NCBI GenBank assembly: GCA_964547905.1
Contig: CAZJPN010000038.1
Coordinates: 1 to 9,890 of the forward strand
DNA length: 9,890 bases
Reading direction: 5' to 3'
From: JAJYLM01 sp964547905
Lineage (GTDB): Bacteria; JAMCPX01
Shown here: one piece after another, positions 1 through 6,727 of the stretch
Position numbering within the stretch: position 1 is the stretch's first letter
How the letters are laid out: every line of letters starts with the position of its first letter
The notes under the pieces: model-generated
Told to the model about the DNA's origin: nothing
The model's database searches: none
Seen by the model: only the letters and a program-made list of their open reading frames with translations
Made by a program: the position numbers and the translations under genes

Positions 1-3
1 AAA

Positions 4-43
4 AATAGGGAAGTTTGTGAAATGAACGATAAGCCTGCGTCAA
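4..43 (+). repeat. Dispersed repeat copy A (about 40 bp, possibly cut by the window edge)
   Basis: This stretch matches the reverse complement of 7595-7634 at 36 of 40 positions by hand alignment. The shared core includes GATAAGCCTGCGTCAA. Its first 15 bases, AATAGGGAAGTTTGT, also occur identically at 7503-7517. The two 40-bp copies are in opposite orientation about 7.6 kb apart. The reading frame through this copy is open, but in the 7.6-kb copy the same frame has stop codons, so the similarity is at the DNA level and not that of a conserved protein. Family identity (insertion-sequence end, MITE or other) is unknown. Confidence 0.75.
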
Positions 44-234
44 ACAAAGGTATTCTTCGAATATTCGCAAAAAAAGAATACTTGGTAATTGCATATAAAC
101 ATACAGAGGACCAAAACATCGGTTATAACCAAAAACTTATAGATACCAGGTGGATCGCAGGATTGAGTGAATGAATAAACTTTTCTATTGCATTTTTTTG
201 GTTAACCACCTTCTAGAAAGAACCTTACATAAAA
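44..234. other. Non-coding stretch with a nested inverted repeat
   Basis: I see no convincing gene here. The plus frame from the window edge stays open to a TGA at 172-174, but it runs out of the dispersed repeat and shows no recognisable domain. At 50-81 there is an inverted repeat with 8-bp arms, GTATTCTT (50-57) and AAGAATAC (74-81). It encloses a perfect 10-bp palindrome CGAATATTCG (58-67). It could be an operator or a hairpin; no T-tract follows on the plus strand. Confidence 0.35.
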
Positions 235-260
235 CTGCCCACCAGCTTGCTGGCGGGCAG
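231..260 (-). terminator. Rho-independent terminator after satP
   Basis: Read on the minus strand, CTGCCCGCCAGC (260-249) pairs with GCTGGTGGGCAG (246-235) around a two-base spacer, with a single mismatch in the stem. TTTT follows at 234-231. It lies 57-82 bases past the satP stop codon and is the natural 3' end of the hydrolase-acs-satP transcription unit. Confidence 0.75.
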
Positions 261-316
261 TATAACAACCACTTTTATAAAGGGGAATCCGTGTCGGTTG
301 TTTCTATTTGCTCAAT

Positions 317-886
317 TTACCCTTTCTCTGCTGCTGCACGTAGTTTAAGATCTGCTAAAACCAATTCATACACAGCATACCATATAACAAAGGATGTTAT
401 AATCCCTACCCAACCGCCAAGGTGTGTAATTGCAGCATTTTGGGCAAACCCACCTACTGTCAGTAAAATAAGGAATAAGGCTAAGAGAAGATAGATAACT
501 ATCCCCACTGTGCTCTTTGTTTTGATATACAGCATAAGCAAAACCAATGCAAAAATGGTCCACCCCACTAAGGCAACAAGCATTGCCTCTCCAACCAAGG
601 GTTTCGGTATAATCCCCCATGAAACAGTATACGTCATAAAACCAAAGCCCATAAAGAATCCACCCCATCCTGTTAATACTACTGCGTGAAGCGAGTCTCC
701 TGTTTTAAGACACATAAACCCAGAAACGATTGCCACTATTCCACCGTACAAAAGGGCAAATGGTGTAGCGCTAAACATTGATGCCGGTACCATAATACCC
801 GCGTTCGATATGTTGAATAGAAACGTCAAAACCGCCATAGCCATTATACCCGGGACTGCCGGATTGCCATATTTTACTTCAGCCAT
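317..886 (-). CDS. satP: SatP/YaaH (AceTr) family acetate/succinate transporter
   Basis: This predicted inner-membrane protein takes up acetate and other small monocarboxylates or succinate, as known for the GPR1/FUN34/YaaH family. It has 189 residues, close to E. coli SatP (188). The family signature near the N-terminus is present as NPAVPGI (residues 8-14). Six hydrophobic helices follow at about 14-32, 40-59, 66-86, 100-120, 125-148 and 153-175. The QNAAITHLGGWVGI stretch before the last helix is also typical. The start is fixed by AAGGAGGTAAGTGT directly upstream of ATG. It begins 69 bases after the acyl-CoA synthetase stop with no terminator between, so the two are probably co-transcribed. 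This pairs import of a small acid with CoA activation; the true substrate is not readable from sequence. Confidence 0.88.
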   Translation of the reverse strand: MAEVKYGNPAVPGIMAMAVLTFLFNISNAGIMVPASMFSATPFALLYGGIVAIVSGFMCLKTGDSLHAVVLTGWGGFFMGFGFMTYTVSWGIIPKPLVGEAMLVALVGWTIFALVLLMLYIKTKSTVGIVIYLLLALFLILLTVGGFAQNAAITHLGGWVGIITSFVIWYAVYELVLADLKLRAAAEKG

Positions 887-955
887 ACACTTACCTCCTT
901 TTATTATATTTCATTTTATTGCCGTAAACTTAAATTCCACGGCCCCCTGAAAAAT

Positions 956-2599
956 CTATTTCTTATACCACTGCCTAATCACTTTCTTGTCAGATTTGCC
1001 TACACTCGTTTTGGGTAGAGCATCCACTATTTCAACCCTATCTGGAACAGCCCATTTCGAAATTACATTTTGTTCAACAAACTTGAAGAAAAAATTCCTC
1101 AGCTCTTCAGTGGTAACCTTACCCTTGTATTTATCCCTTATAGTTACAACTGCCAAAGGCCTCTCTTCCCATTTCTCGTCCGGAATACCGATTATTGCCG
1201 CCTCGCTTACAGCTTCGTGTTGTGTTATAATATCTTCAAGCTGCAATGACGATATCCATTCTCCGCCTGTCTTTATAACATCTTTCAGTCTCTCGGTTAT
1301 TTTTACATATCCCTCTGGATCGATATATCCTATATCCCCTGTGTGCAACCATCCATCTTTCCATAGCTCTTCTGATCTTTCCGGATCCTTAAAATATCCC
1401 TGTGTCAGCCACGGAGACCTAACAACAAACTCTCCCGTACTCACGCCATCATGGGGCAAAGCTTTACCATTAAGATCGATAGCCTCTATATAGGTAAAAG
1501 GCATGGGCTGCCCTGTCTTGCATCTTATTTTGATTTGTTTATCTTGCTGCCAGCTTAACATGTATGTTTTTAAGTAGGTTGCATCAACAACAGGGCATGT
1601 TTCCGACATCCCATCTCCGTTGGTTATATCTATACCCCTATCCAGCCCCATTTTGCACAAAGCCTCGGTCATCGCCCCACCGCCGGTCGTAAGCCTTAAT
1701 TTCGATAGGTCCACGGACTCTGCTTCTTTAGCCGTTAAGATCATCTGTGCTATTGCCGGCACTGTATGGGTCAGTGTTACCCCTTCTTTTTTGATAAGTT
1801 CTAAAATCAGAGGAACTTCGTATCTGCCCGGATAAACTTGCTTAATCCCCAGCATGGTCATAAAGTATGGATAACCCCATGCATGCACATGAAACATAGG
1901 CGTAAGCGGCATGTACACCATATCAGTCCCCATTCTTCGATGTGTAGCAATAGCAGCTCCACTCGCCAGAATAGAAATAGAGTGCAACACTAACTGCCTA
2001 TGACTGAAATAAACCCCTTTTGGCGCACCTGTTGTCCCTGTAGTATAAAAGGTGGTTGCTCTCGTATTTTCGTTAAAGTCCGGAAAGTCATAATAATTAT
2101 TGGAATGCTTAACCAGAGTCTCGTACTCACCGTCAAATTTAGAGATTAATTTGTCATTCTCCTCTTCGGTTATAAGAACCAACTTTTTTACCGGCTTAAT
2201 ATTGTCCTTAATAGCCTCGTATATGGGTATAAAATCTTTGTTAATAAGAAGTATATCGTCTTCTGCATGGTTTATTGTGTAAAGGATCTGCTCCGGAGAA
2301 AGACGAACATTGATTGTATGCAGTACAGCTCCCATCATAGGCACAGCAAAATACAATTCAAGATATCTGTGGCTGTCCCAATCCATTACTCCGACCGTGT
2401 CTCCGGGTCCTATGCCCAAGCTCTTGAGACCATTGGCTATTCTATGGACACGCTCTTTAAACTCTCTGTACGTTAGCCTTTTGAGATTCCTGTAAACGAT
2501 TTCCTGATCCGGATCATAGTAGACTGGCGCATTGAACATATGCTTTATTAAGAGTTGGTAATCATAAGCTGATAGCGTCCTTTTAATTTCATTAGACAT
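956..2599 (-). CDS. AMP-dependent acyl-CoA synthetase, AlkK/DmdB-like medium-chain type
   Basis: A cytoplasmic ANL-family ligase that makes acyl-CoA from a carboxylic acid, ATP and CoA. It is full length at 547 residues. The P-loop YTTGTTGAPKG is at 185-195, the A5 motif GDGMSETCP at 328-336, the ribose-binding TGD at 420-422 and the hinge region ITERLKD at 434-440. PKTSVGK at 529-535 carries the expected catalytic Lys535. The segment DVIKTGGEWISS (440-451) is characteristic of the medium-chain AlkK and methylmercaptopropionate-CoA ligase (DmdB) branch, in contrast to classical FadD. ATG is preceded by AAGGAGGTAGCT. A possible promoter lies in the 69 bases after the hydrolase gene. A decayed copy of its first 35 codons is found at 4243-4350. 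Chain length and exact acid are undetermined. Confidence 0.92.
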   Translation of the reverse strand: MSNEIKRTLSAYDYQLLIKHMFNAPVYYDPDQEIVYRNLKRLTYREFKERVHRIANGLKSLGIGPGDTVGVMDWDSHRYLELYFAVPMMGAVLHTINVRLSPEQILYTINHAEDDILLINKDFIPIYEAIKDNIKPVKKLVLITEEENDKLISKFDGEYETLVKHSNNYYDFPDFNENTRATTFYTTGTTGAPKGVYFSHRQLVLHSISILASGAAIATHRRMGTDMVYMPLTPMFHVHAWGYPYFMTMLGIKQVYPGRYEVPLILELIKKEGVTLTHTVPAIAQMILTAKEAESVDLSKLRLTTGGGAMTEALCKMGLDRGIDITNGDGMSETCPVVDATYLKTYMLSWQQDKQIKIRCKTGQPMPFTYIEAIDLNGKALPHDGVSTGEFVVRSPWLTQGYFKDPERSEELWKDGWLHTGDIGYIDPEGYVKITERLKDVIKTGGEWISSLQLEDIITQHEAVSEAAIIGIPDEKWEERPLAVVTIRDKYKGKVTTEELRNFFFKFVEQNVISKWAVPDRVEIVDALPKTSVGKSDKKVIRQWYKK

Positions 2600-2612
2600 A
2601 GCTACCTCCTTG

Positions 2613-2656
2613 ACTATCTTGTTTTTAGGATAGTATTAACGTAATTTATTTGTCAA
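2613..2656 (-). promoter_or_regulatory. Candidate acs-satP promoter with inverted repeat
   Basis: On the minus strand a perfect -35 TTGACA (2656-2651) is followed after 15 bases by TACTAT (2635-2630), a short but plausible spacing. Overlapping the -10 is an inverted repeat ACTATC (2634-2629) / GATAGT (2618-2613), 10 bases apart, just upstream of the AAGGAGG. It could bind a regulator. This would let acs-satP be transcribed separately from the hydrolase. Confidence 0.4.
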
Positions 2657-2668
2657 TACTTTTAAAAA

Positions 2669-4102
2669 TCATTCATGTGTTATAAGCCACTGGTATACAG
2701 GCTCACTTATATCTATGGAAGAACGCGCGCCGCAAAACATATCGAGATGCCCGTAATTCGGCAATACAGTCGCTGTAACATCCGTACCTGCATAATTTAT
2801 TCCGGGTACTGGTGGTATAAATACGTACTGGCCAAACAAGCTGCTTCGGAACATGATTAAAGGTACATCGATGTTTTTATAATTAGCCACGTAATCAAAA
2901 TCGGTTGTTATGCCAGAACAATTTATATTTCCTGTGGATGTGCAGTCAGGAAATATATCCATGACGTTTTGTTCGAGGGTTAAAAGGGTGGGCCAGTAAC
3001 GATCAAAAGTAGCCATAGTATGGATGTCGTTGCCTAAGACCGAAACAGCGGCAGCAGGTGTAAGCGGAAGTCCGGTTGTCGCATCCACGTTCCATGTGTT
3101 TGATACCGCACCATTGGTAAGCCCAAAAAAGTTTGTCGTGTATATTGTCTGCGTAAAAAGATCGGAAAGGTTCGGGTATGTTGGAATTCCAGTTGGATAA
3201 TAAGGATATTGATCCGCAAATCTTTGTAAAAAGATTGTTCCCGTCGTAGTAGTACTTGTCTCGCCCTCTTCTTCATACCATGCCTGTGTTTCAGTCATAG
3301 CCGCAGCTTGTGTAGGAAGAGAAAAACTACTTGCCGCAACGATCTGTCCGCCATCCAGAAGAATTATCCCTTTCAAATCAGTACTCCAATACTCCGAGGC
3401 ATAATTCATAGCTGCCTGTCCACCAAAGCTTTCTCCACCTATAAAAATCTTGCTTTGTCCTGACACAGTCTTTATTAATTGTACGGCTTTGCTTATGTCA
3501 CTTATCCATACACCCCAGCCCCAGTACTGCATAAATGAAAGTTCAGTAGGGGTATAATCATGCCCCAAACCGCTCGGATCGTTCGGATCTGGGGTAGCGT
3601 TGGGGTATGTTGCTGCAAGATATGGTTCCACGAAATGAGTGCGGTAGTCCATAGAATAAACATCAAAACCCCTGTTCGCCAAATAGTATGCGATATCATA
3701 CTGGTTATATACAAACCATAGTCTTCCGTCTCCTATATTCCCCGGTGGATTGGATATCATCTGATCTCCATTAGACCATGTTCCCGGTAGAATAAATACG
3801 ACCCCAATCGGGTTGATCCCTGTTTTTACCAACCTGAGAACAGCAATCTGGTCGTACGAAGGGGCGGGAGTTATACCCTGAGCATCGGCCACTGAAGCAG
3901 TGTATATGGATTCTTCTAAATTCGGGTATGATGCTACAGATTGTGTGGTCAATGTCCAACCCGCTGGAACACCGGAGGCATTAGAAGTGGAACTACACCC
4001 ACCGAAGAAATATGCTGCTCCAAAAGTTATGCCAACAATAATTACACCGAGTGAAATTATGGTAAAGGATATTTTTCTTTCAAAAAAATTTTTAAATTTC
4101 AT
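2669..4102 (-). CDS. Exported alpha/beta-hydrolase lipoprotein
   Basis: This is a predicted secreted esterase- or lipase-like enzyme of 477 residues. A basic N-terminus and hydrophobic segment (about 11-34) lead to FGGC with Cys36 followed by SS. This fits a lipoprotein signal with an atypical Phe at -3, and Ser at +2 favours the outer membrane; a plain membrane anchor is the alternative. The alpha/beta-hydrolase core follows: an oxyanion-type LPGTW (105-109), the nucleophile elbow G-G-E-S-F-G-G with Ser225, and a C-terminal GHLDMF with candidate catalytic His452. I could not place the acid residue with certainty. The start has AGGGGTG upstream. The region 5' of it carries remnants of an acs-satP pair, whose promoter may now drive this gene. 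The acs gene starts 69 bases after its stop. Substrate unknown; ester cleavage is inferred from the fold. Confidence 0.8.
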   Translation of the reverse strand: MKFKNFFERKISFTIISLGVIIVGITFGAAYFFGGCSSTSNASGVPAGWTLTTQSVASYPNLEESIYTASVADAQGITPAPSYDQIAVLRLVKTGINPIGVVFILPGTWSNGDQMISNPPGNIGDGRLWFVYNQYDIAYYLANRGFDVYSMDYRTHFVEPYLAATYPNATPDPNDPSGLGHDYTPTELSFMQYWGWGVWISDISKAVQLIKTVSGQSKIFIGGESFGGQAAMNYASEYWSTDLKGIILLDGGQIVAASSFSLPTQAAAMTETQAWYEEEGETSTTTTGTIFLQRFADQYPYYPTGIPTYPNLSDLFTQTIYTTNFFGLTNGAVSNTWNVDATTGLPLTPAAAVSVLGNDIHTMATFDRYWPTLLTLEQNVMDIFPDCTSTGNINCSGITTDFDYVANYKNIDVPLIMFRSSLFGQYVFIPPVPGINYAGTDVTATVLPNYGHLDMFCGARSSIDISEPVYQWLITHE

Positions 4103-4205
4103 TTGTCACCCCTCTTTTTGATTTTGGTTCGATTGTCTCTTGTGTTGAGACCGACATTGCAACTGTTTCTGGTATTGCCAGATTGGCTAATTTTCCTTTC
4201 GACAT
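4092..4205 (-). pseudogene. Decayed 5' end of a second satP-type gene
   Basis: A 37-codon frame starts at ATG (4205-4203) behind AAGGAGGTAAGTTT, nearly the same leader as intact satP. Its start, MSKGKLANLAIP, aligns without gaps to the SatP N-terminus (MAEVKYGNPAVP). K, N, A and P are conserved, then A-M-x-V-x-T further on. DNA identity over the first 63 bases is 42/63 by hand. After about residue 21 similarity stops, no membrane helix follows, and the frame ends inside the start of the hydrolase gene (11-base overlap). I read it as a truncated paralogue. It may still be translated as a short leader peptide coupled to the hydrolase. Confidence 0.65.
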
Positions 4206-4242
4206 AAACTTACCTCCTTTCCTCTATTTAATTCTATTGAAA

Positions 4243-4363
4243 TTACATGATTTCATAGACTGAATCATAGCAGGCTGGAATATTAAGTATATGCTTTACC
4301 CGGGACTGGTAATCGTAAGCTGATAGCATCCTTTTAATTTCATGAGATATAGCTACCTCCTTA
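4243..4363 (-). pseudogene. Decayed 5' end of a second acyl-CoA synthetase gene
   Basis: The sequence repeats the ribosome binding site and first codons of the intact acs gene: AAGGAGGTAGCTAT is identical, then the start codon reads ATA (4350-4348) in place of ATG. The frame continues ISHEIKRMLSAYDYQ against MSNEIKRTLSAYDYQ, then KHILNIPACYD against KHMFNAPVYYD. It stops at TAA (4245-4243) after 35 codons. The remaining roughly 510 codons are absent; the satP-like remnant follows within 40 bases. This is a clear fragment of a paralogous gene with a lost start codon and a large deletion. Confidence 0.85.
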
Positions 4364-4412
4364 CTTTACAAAGTAACGGATATTCTTTAGTTTAATAAAA
4401 AATTCTTGTCAA
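4361..4412 (-). promoter_or_regulatory. Candidate promoter and operator ahead of the remnant-hydrolase unit
   Basis: On the minus strand a perfect -35 TTGACA (4412-4407) is followed after 17 bases by a weak -10, TAAAGA. Just before the remnant ribosome binding site is a palindrome with perfect 7-base arms, TTACTTT (4361-4367) and AAAGTAA (4370-4376), two bases apart. As the remnants are not functional genes, this promoter most likely transcribes the hydrolase. The -10 is poor, so confidence is limited. Confidence 0.4.
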
Positions 4413-4460
4413 GCTTTTATTGTACTTACACAAACAGACCGTACAACGTATGATGGCTCG

Positions 4461-4496
4461 CTTGAGTAATGCGGATTTGTGCTTATCATTTAAATC
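4461..4496 (+). promoter_or_regulatory. Possible leaderless promoter of the MBL-fold gene
   Basis: No Shine-Dalgarno sequence precedes the ATG at 4497; the bases before it read TTATCATTTAAATC. TTGAGT (4462-4467), a 16-base spacer and TATCAT (4484-4489) form a possible sigma70 promoter. Its start site would fall at about 4496-4497, on the start codon itself, which would give a leaderless mRNA. This is inference from spacing only. Confidence 0.25.
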
Positions 4497-5366
4497 ATGG
4501 AAGATTATACAAAAAGAGAAAATATAACTATACTCTGGGGAAAGCACAGGGGGCCATTGATCTATTCCAATACCTTTGTCGTTGAATCAGGGCACACCCG
4601 AATAATTATTGATCCGGGAGGAGAATCAAGCGAACTAACAAAACTGAGCGAACAAAAAAACTTCGTAGTCAATACACACTTCCACGGCGATCACAGGAGG
4701 ATGAACTATATATTCACAAAAAGTGATTTTTTTGCACCAGAACCCGATGCTCCAATGATTGAAAGCCATGAACGATTTATAGAGGCTGTGGGAATAACGG
4801 ACAAAGAGCTTCAGAAACAGTGGCTTTATGTTGTGAAAACCGTATACAACATTACAGAGCATAAAATAGCAGGTACCTTCGGGGATAACGAATATGTTAT
4901 AGACAAATCTTATGGAATAAGATCAATCGGACTGCCTGGGCACACAGAGGGACACAGCGGCCTTTATTTCGAAAGTGCATCATTGGCATTAATAACGGAT
5001 ATAGATCTTACACCGTTTGGCCCATGGTACGGGAATGAAGTATCCGACATTGATATATTTCTTGAATCCATAGAAAAGGTAAAACACATTGAGTCGAAAT
5101 ATTTTATAACATCCCACTCGAACAGCATTTATACAAAGGAGCAATTATTGCCGTTGCTCGACAAATTTGCCTCCCATATAGAACGGAGAGAAAGGGCGTT
5201 GTTAAAGCTGATAGAAACAAAGAATTCTCTATCTCTGGATGAGCTTGCGACTCACGGCATAATCTATCCGCGTAATTCATTGAAAAATAATCCAGCTCTG
5301 TTGTTTTTTGAAAAAAAGATGCTTGAAAAGCATGTAAAACGGCTTGGCAGAAAAATAGGGGTTTGA
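4497..5366 (+). CDS. MBL-fold metallo-hydrolase
   Basis: A cytoplasmic metallo-beta-lactamase-superfamily hydrolase of 289 residues without a signal peptide. The metal-binding set is complete: H61-F-H63-G-D65-H66, His149 in GLPGHTEGHSG, Asp168 in LITDID and His207 in ITSHS. This predicts a di-metal centre of the glyoxalase II-like type. After about residue 215 comes a charged helical tail of about 75 residues (SHIERRERALLKLIE and beyond), as in many MBL proteins that carry a small C-terminal helical domain. The fold begins right after residue 9, so the ATG at 4497 is the likely start even though no ribosome binding site is visible. It is the only plus-strand gene, divergent from the hydrolase cluster and convergent with norB. 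Its substrate cannot be inferred from the motifs. Confidence 0.85.
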   Translation: MEDYTKRENITILWGKHRGPLIYSNTFVVESGHTRIIIDPGGESSELTKLSEQKNFVVNTHFHGDHRRMNYIFTKSDFFAPEPDAPMIESHERFIEAVGITDKELQKQWLYVVKTVYNITEHKIAGTFGDNEYVIDKSYGIRSIGLPGHTEGHSGLYFESASLALITDIDLTPFGPWYGNEVSDIDIFLESIEKVKHIESKYFITSHSNSIYTKEQLLPLLDKFASHIERRERALLKLIETKNSLSLDELATHGIIYPRNSLKNNPALLFFEKKMLEKHVKRLGRKIGV

Positions 5367-5380
5367 TTTGTCAAACCCCT
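5351..5380 (-). terminator. Terminator between MBL-fold gene and norB
   Basis: AGGGGTTTGA (5357-5366) and TCAAACCCCT (5371-5380) form a perfect 10-bp stem with loop TTTG. On the minus strand the stem is followed by ATTTTT, a good rho-independent end 13 bases past the norB stop codon. The left arm contains the stop codon of the plus-strand MBL gene. The plus side has only a weak T-run (TTCTAT), so termination is probably stronger for norCB. Confidence 0.85.
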
Positions 5381-5392
5381 TCTATAAACTAT

Positions 5393-6715
5393 CTACAATG
5401 CCCTGGTTTCTTTCAGCGTAAAGAAATCATAAATATACAGGAACACCCCTGTTGTAAAGCCTATACCTGATACAAAAAATACTGCATACCACAGGTGCAT
5501 GTACGATTGTGTTGTAAGGTAATCAAACCCGAGTACCCGCTGAAAATACACCTGAATTATACCGGCCATGGTCAGCGCAAGGACCATCATAATCATGAAA
5601 AACATTGTCATGTATAACACAGCAAACCCTTTGCTTTGATTGAAATTATTCAGTCCCTTTATCTGGGGAACTATGAAATATACAAGGGTAATCACCAACA
5701 TGACATAAGCACCAAAGAACGAAAAATGTCCATGTGCTGCTGTAACCTGCGTTCCATGTATCCACTTATTTATCTGAGGCAGGGTTATTGCAAATCCCCA
5801 TACGCCTGCTCCAAAAAAATGCATGATGGTCCCGGCAACGGCCCAATTCATCGCAAGCCTGTTTTTTATCTCGAGATGCTTTTCTCTCGCCATCCTTAAT
5901 GTATCAAAAACCATAAACAAGATAGGAAGCGGTTCTAATGCGCTGAATATAGCTCCAAACCACAACCAGTAAGCAGGTGTTCCGATCCAGTAATAATGAT
6001 GTCCTGTACCTACAATACCGGTGAACAGTACAAGTCCAACCTCTATGTACAGCCATTTTTCAACAACGGATCTTTCTACGCCGGTAAGCTTCATCATCAC
6101 AAATGCCATAAGTGATGCTGCTATTAGTTCCCACGTTCCCTCTACCCAGAGATGAATAACCCACCACCAGAAAAAATACTGCGTTGAAAGATTTTTCATA
6201 AAAAACATCCCAAACAGGAACATAACCGCAAGGCCTGCAAGACCTACAACGAGCACACCCTGTATGGTTGTCCATTTTTTGCTCTTGAGCACGGTCATAA
6301 GGATGTTATAAAGAAATAGAAGGGCAACTATCACTATTCCGACCTTTATTATGAACGGCTGCTCTGTAAACGGCATACCCCATGTCCATCCAAACAGATA
6401 GCCGACAATGGCTGCAACACCTATGACGGCAAACAACCAGAACTGAACGTATGCAAGTGTAGGGCTGTACAACTCGGTTTCGGATTCCTCGGGAATGATA
6501 TAATAGGTGCCACCCATAAACCCAAACAGCAGCCATACAATAAGCAGGTTTATATGTATCTCTCTGCTCACGTTGAACGGCAGTATATGCATCAAGGGAT
6601 CGACGTTCCATACATACTTGGCACTTGTCAGCAGTCCGAAGATCACCTGCAAACCAAAGAGCAGGGTTGCGAGTATAAAGTATGGATAAGCAACCTTTTG
6701 TGTTTGATATTTCAT
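5393..6715 (-). CDS. norB: Nitric oxide reductase catalytic subunit NorB (cNOR)
   Basis: This integral membrane subunit reduces two NO to N2O at a heme b3/FeB centre, taking electrons from NorC. It has 440 residues, slightly shorter at the N-terminus than the Pseudomonas aeruginosa protein, and about 12 hydrophobic helices. Every expected ligand is there: His54 and His330 for heme b, His328 for heme b3, and His188, His239 and His240 for FeB. Glu192, Glu196 and Glu261 match the conserved glutamates. From His188 on, all sit exactly 19 residues before their P. aeruginosa counterparts (207, 211, 258/259, 280, 347, 349). HLWVEGTWE and GTGHHYYWIGTP are cNOR hallmarks; the quinol-oxidising N-terminal extension of qNOR is absent. 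AGGAGGT precedes the ATG, 12 bases after the norC stop. No norQ or norD follows, because a terminator comes next. Confidence 0.97.
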   Translation of the reverse strand: MKYQTQKVAYPYFILATLLFGLQVIFGLLTSAKYVWNVDPLMHILPFNVSREIHINLLIVWLLFGFMGGTYYIIPEESETELYSPTLAYVQFWLFAVIGVAAIVGYLFGWTWGMPFTEQPFIIKVGIVIVALLFLYNILMTVLKSKKWTTIQGVLVVGLAGLAVMFLFGMFFMKNLSTQYFFWWWVIHLWVEGTWELIAASLMAFVMMKLTGVERSVVEKWLYIEVGLVLFTGIVGTGHHYYWIGTPAYWLWFGAIFSALEPLPILFMVFDTLRMAREKHLEIKNRLAMNWAVAGTIMHFFGAGVWGFAITLPQINKWIHGTQVTAAHGHFSFFGAYVMLVITLVYFIVPQIKGLNNFNQSKGFAVLYMTMFFMIMMVLALTMAGIIQVYFQRVLGFDYLTTQSYMHLWYAVFFVSGIGFTTGVFLYIYDFFTLKETRAL

Positions 6716-6727
6716 GATTACCTCCTG

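Noticed and set aside
1..174. Frame open from the window edge to TGA at 172-174, possibly the tail of a gene
   Set aside because: It begins within the dispersed repeat, whose other copy has stops in this frame, and shows no known C-terminal motif. The true 5' part lies outside the window, so it cannot be judged.
171..494. Plus-strand frame of 107 codons
   Set aside because: Its second half lies antisense to satP, it has no ribosome binding site, and the product has no recognisable domain; the satP terminator hairpin sits inside it.
987..1493. Plus-strand frame of 168 codons opposite the acyl-CoA synthetase
   Set aside because: It is antisense to a full-length gene with all catalytic motifs, and its Ser/Ile/Pro-rich composition is a typical shadow product.
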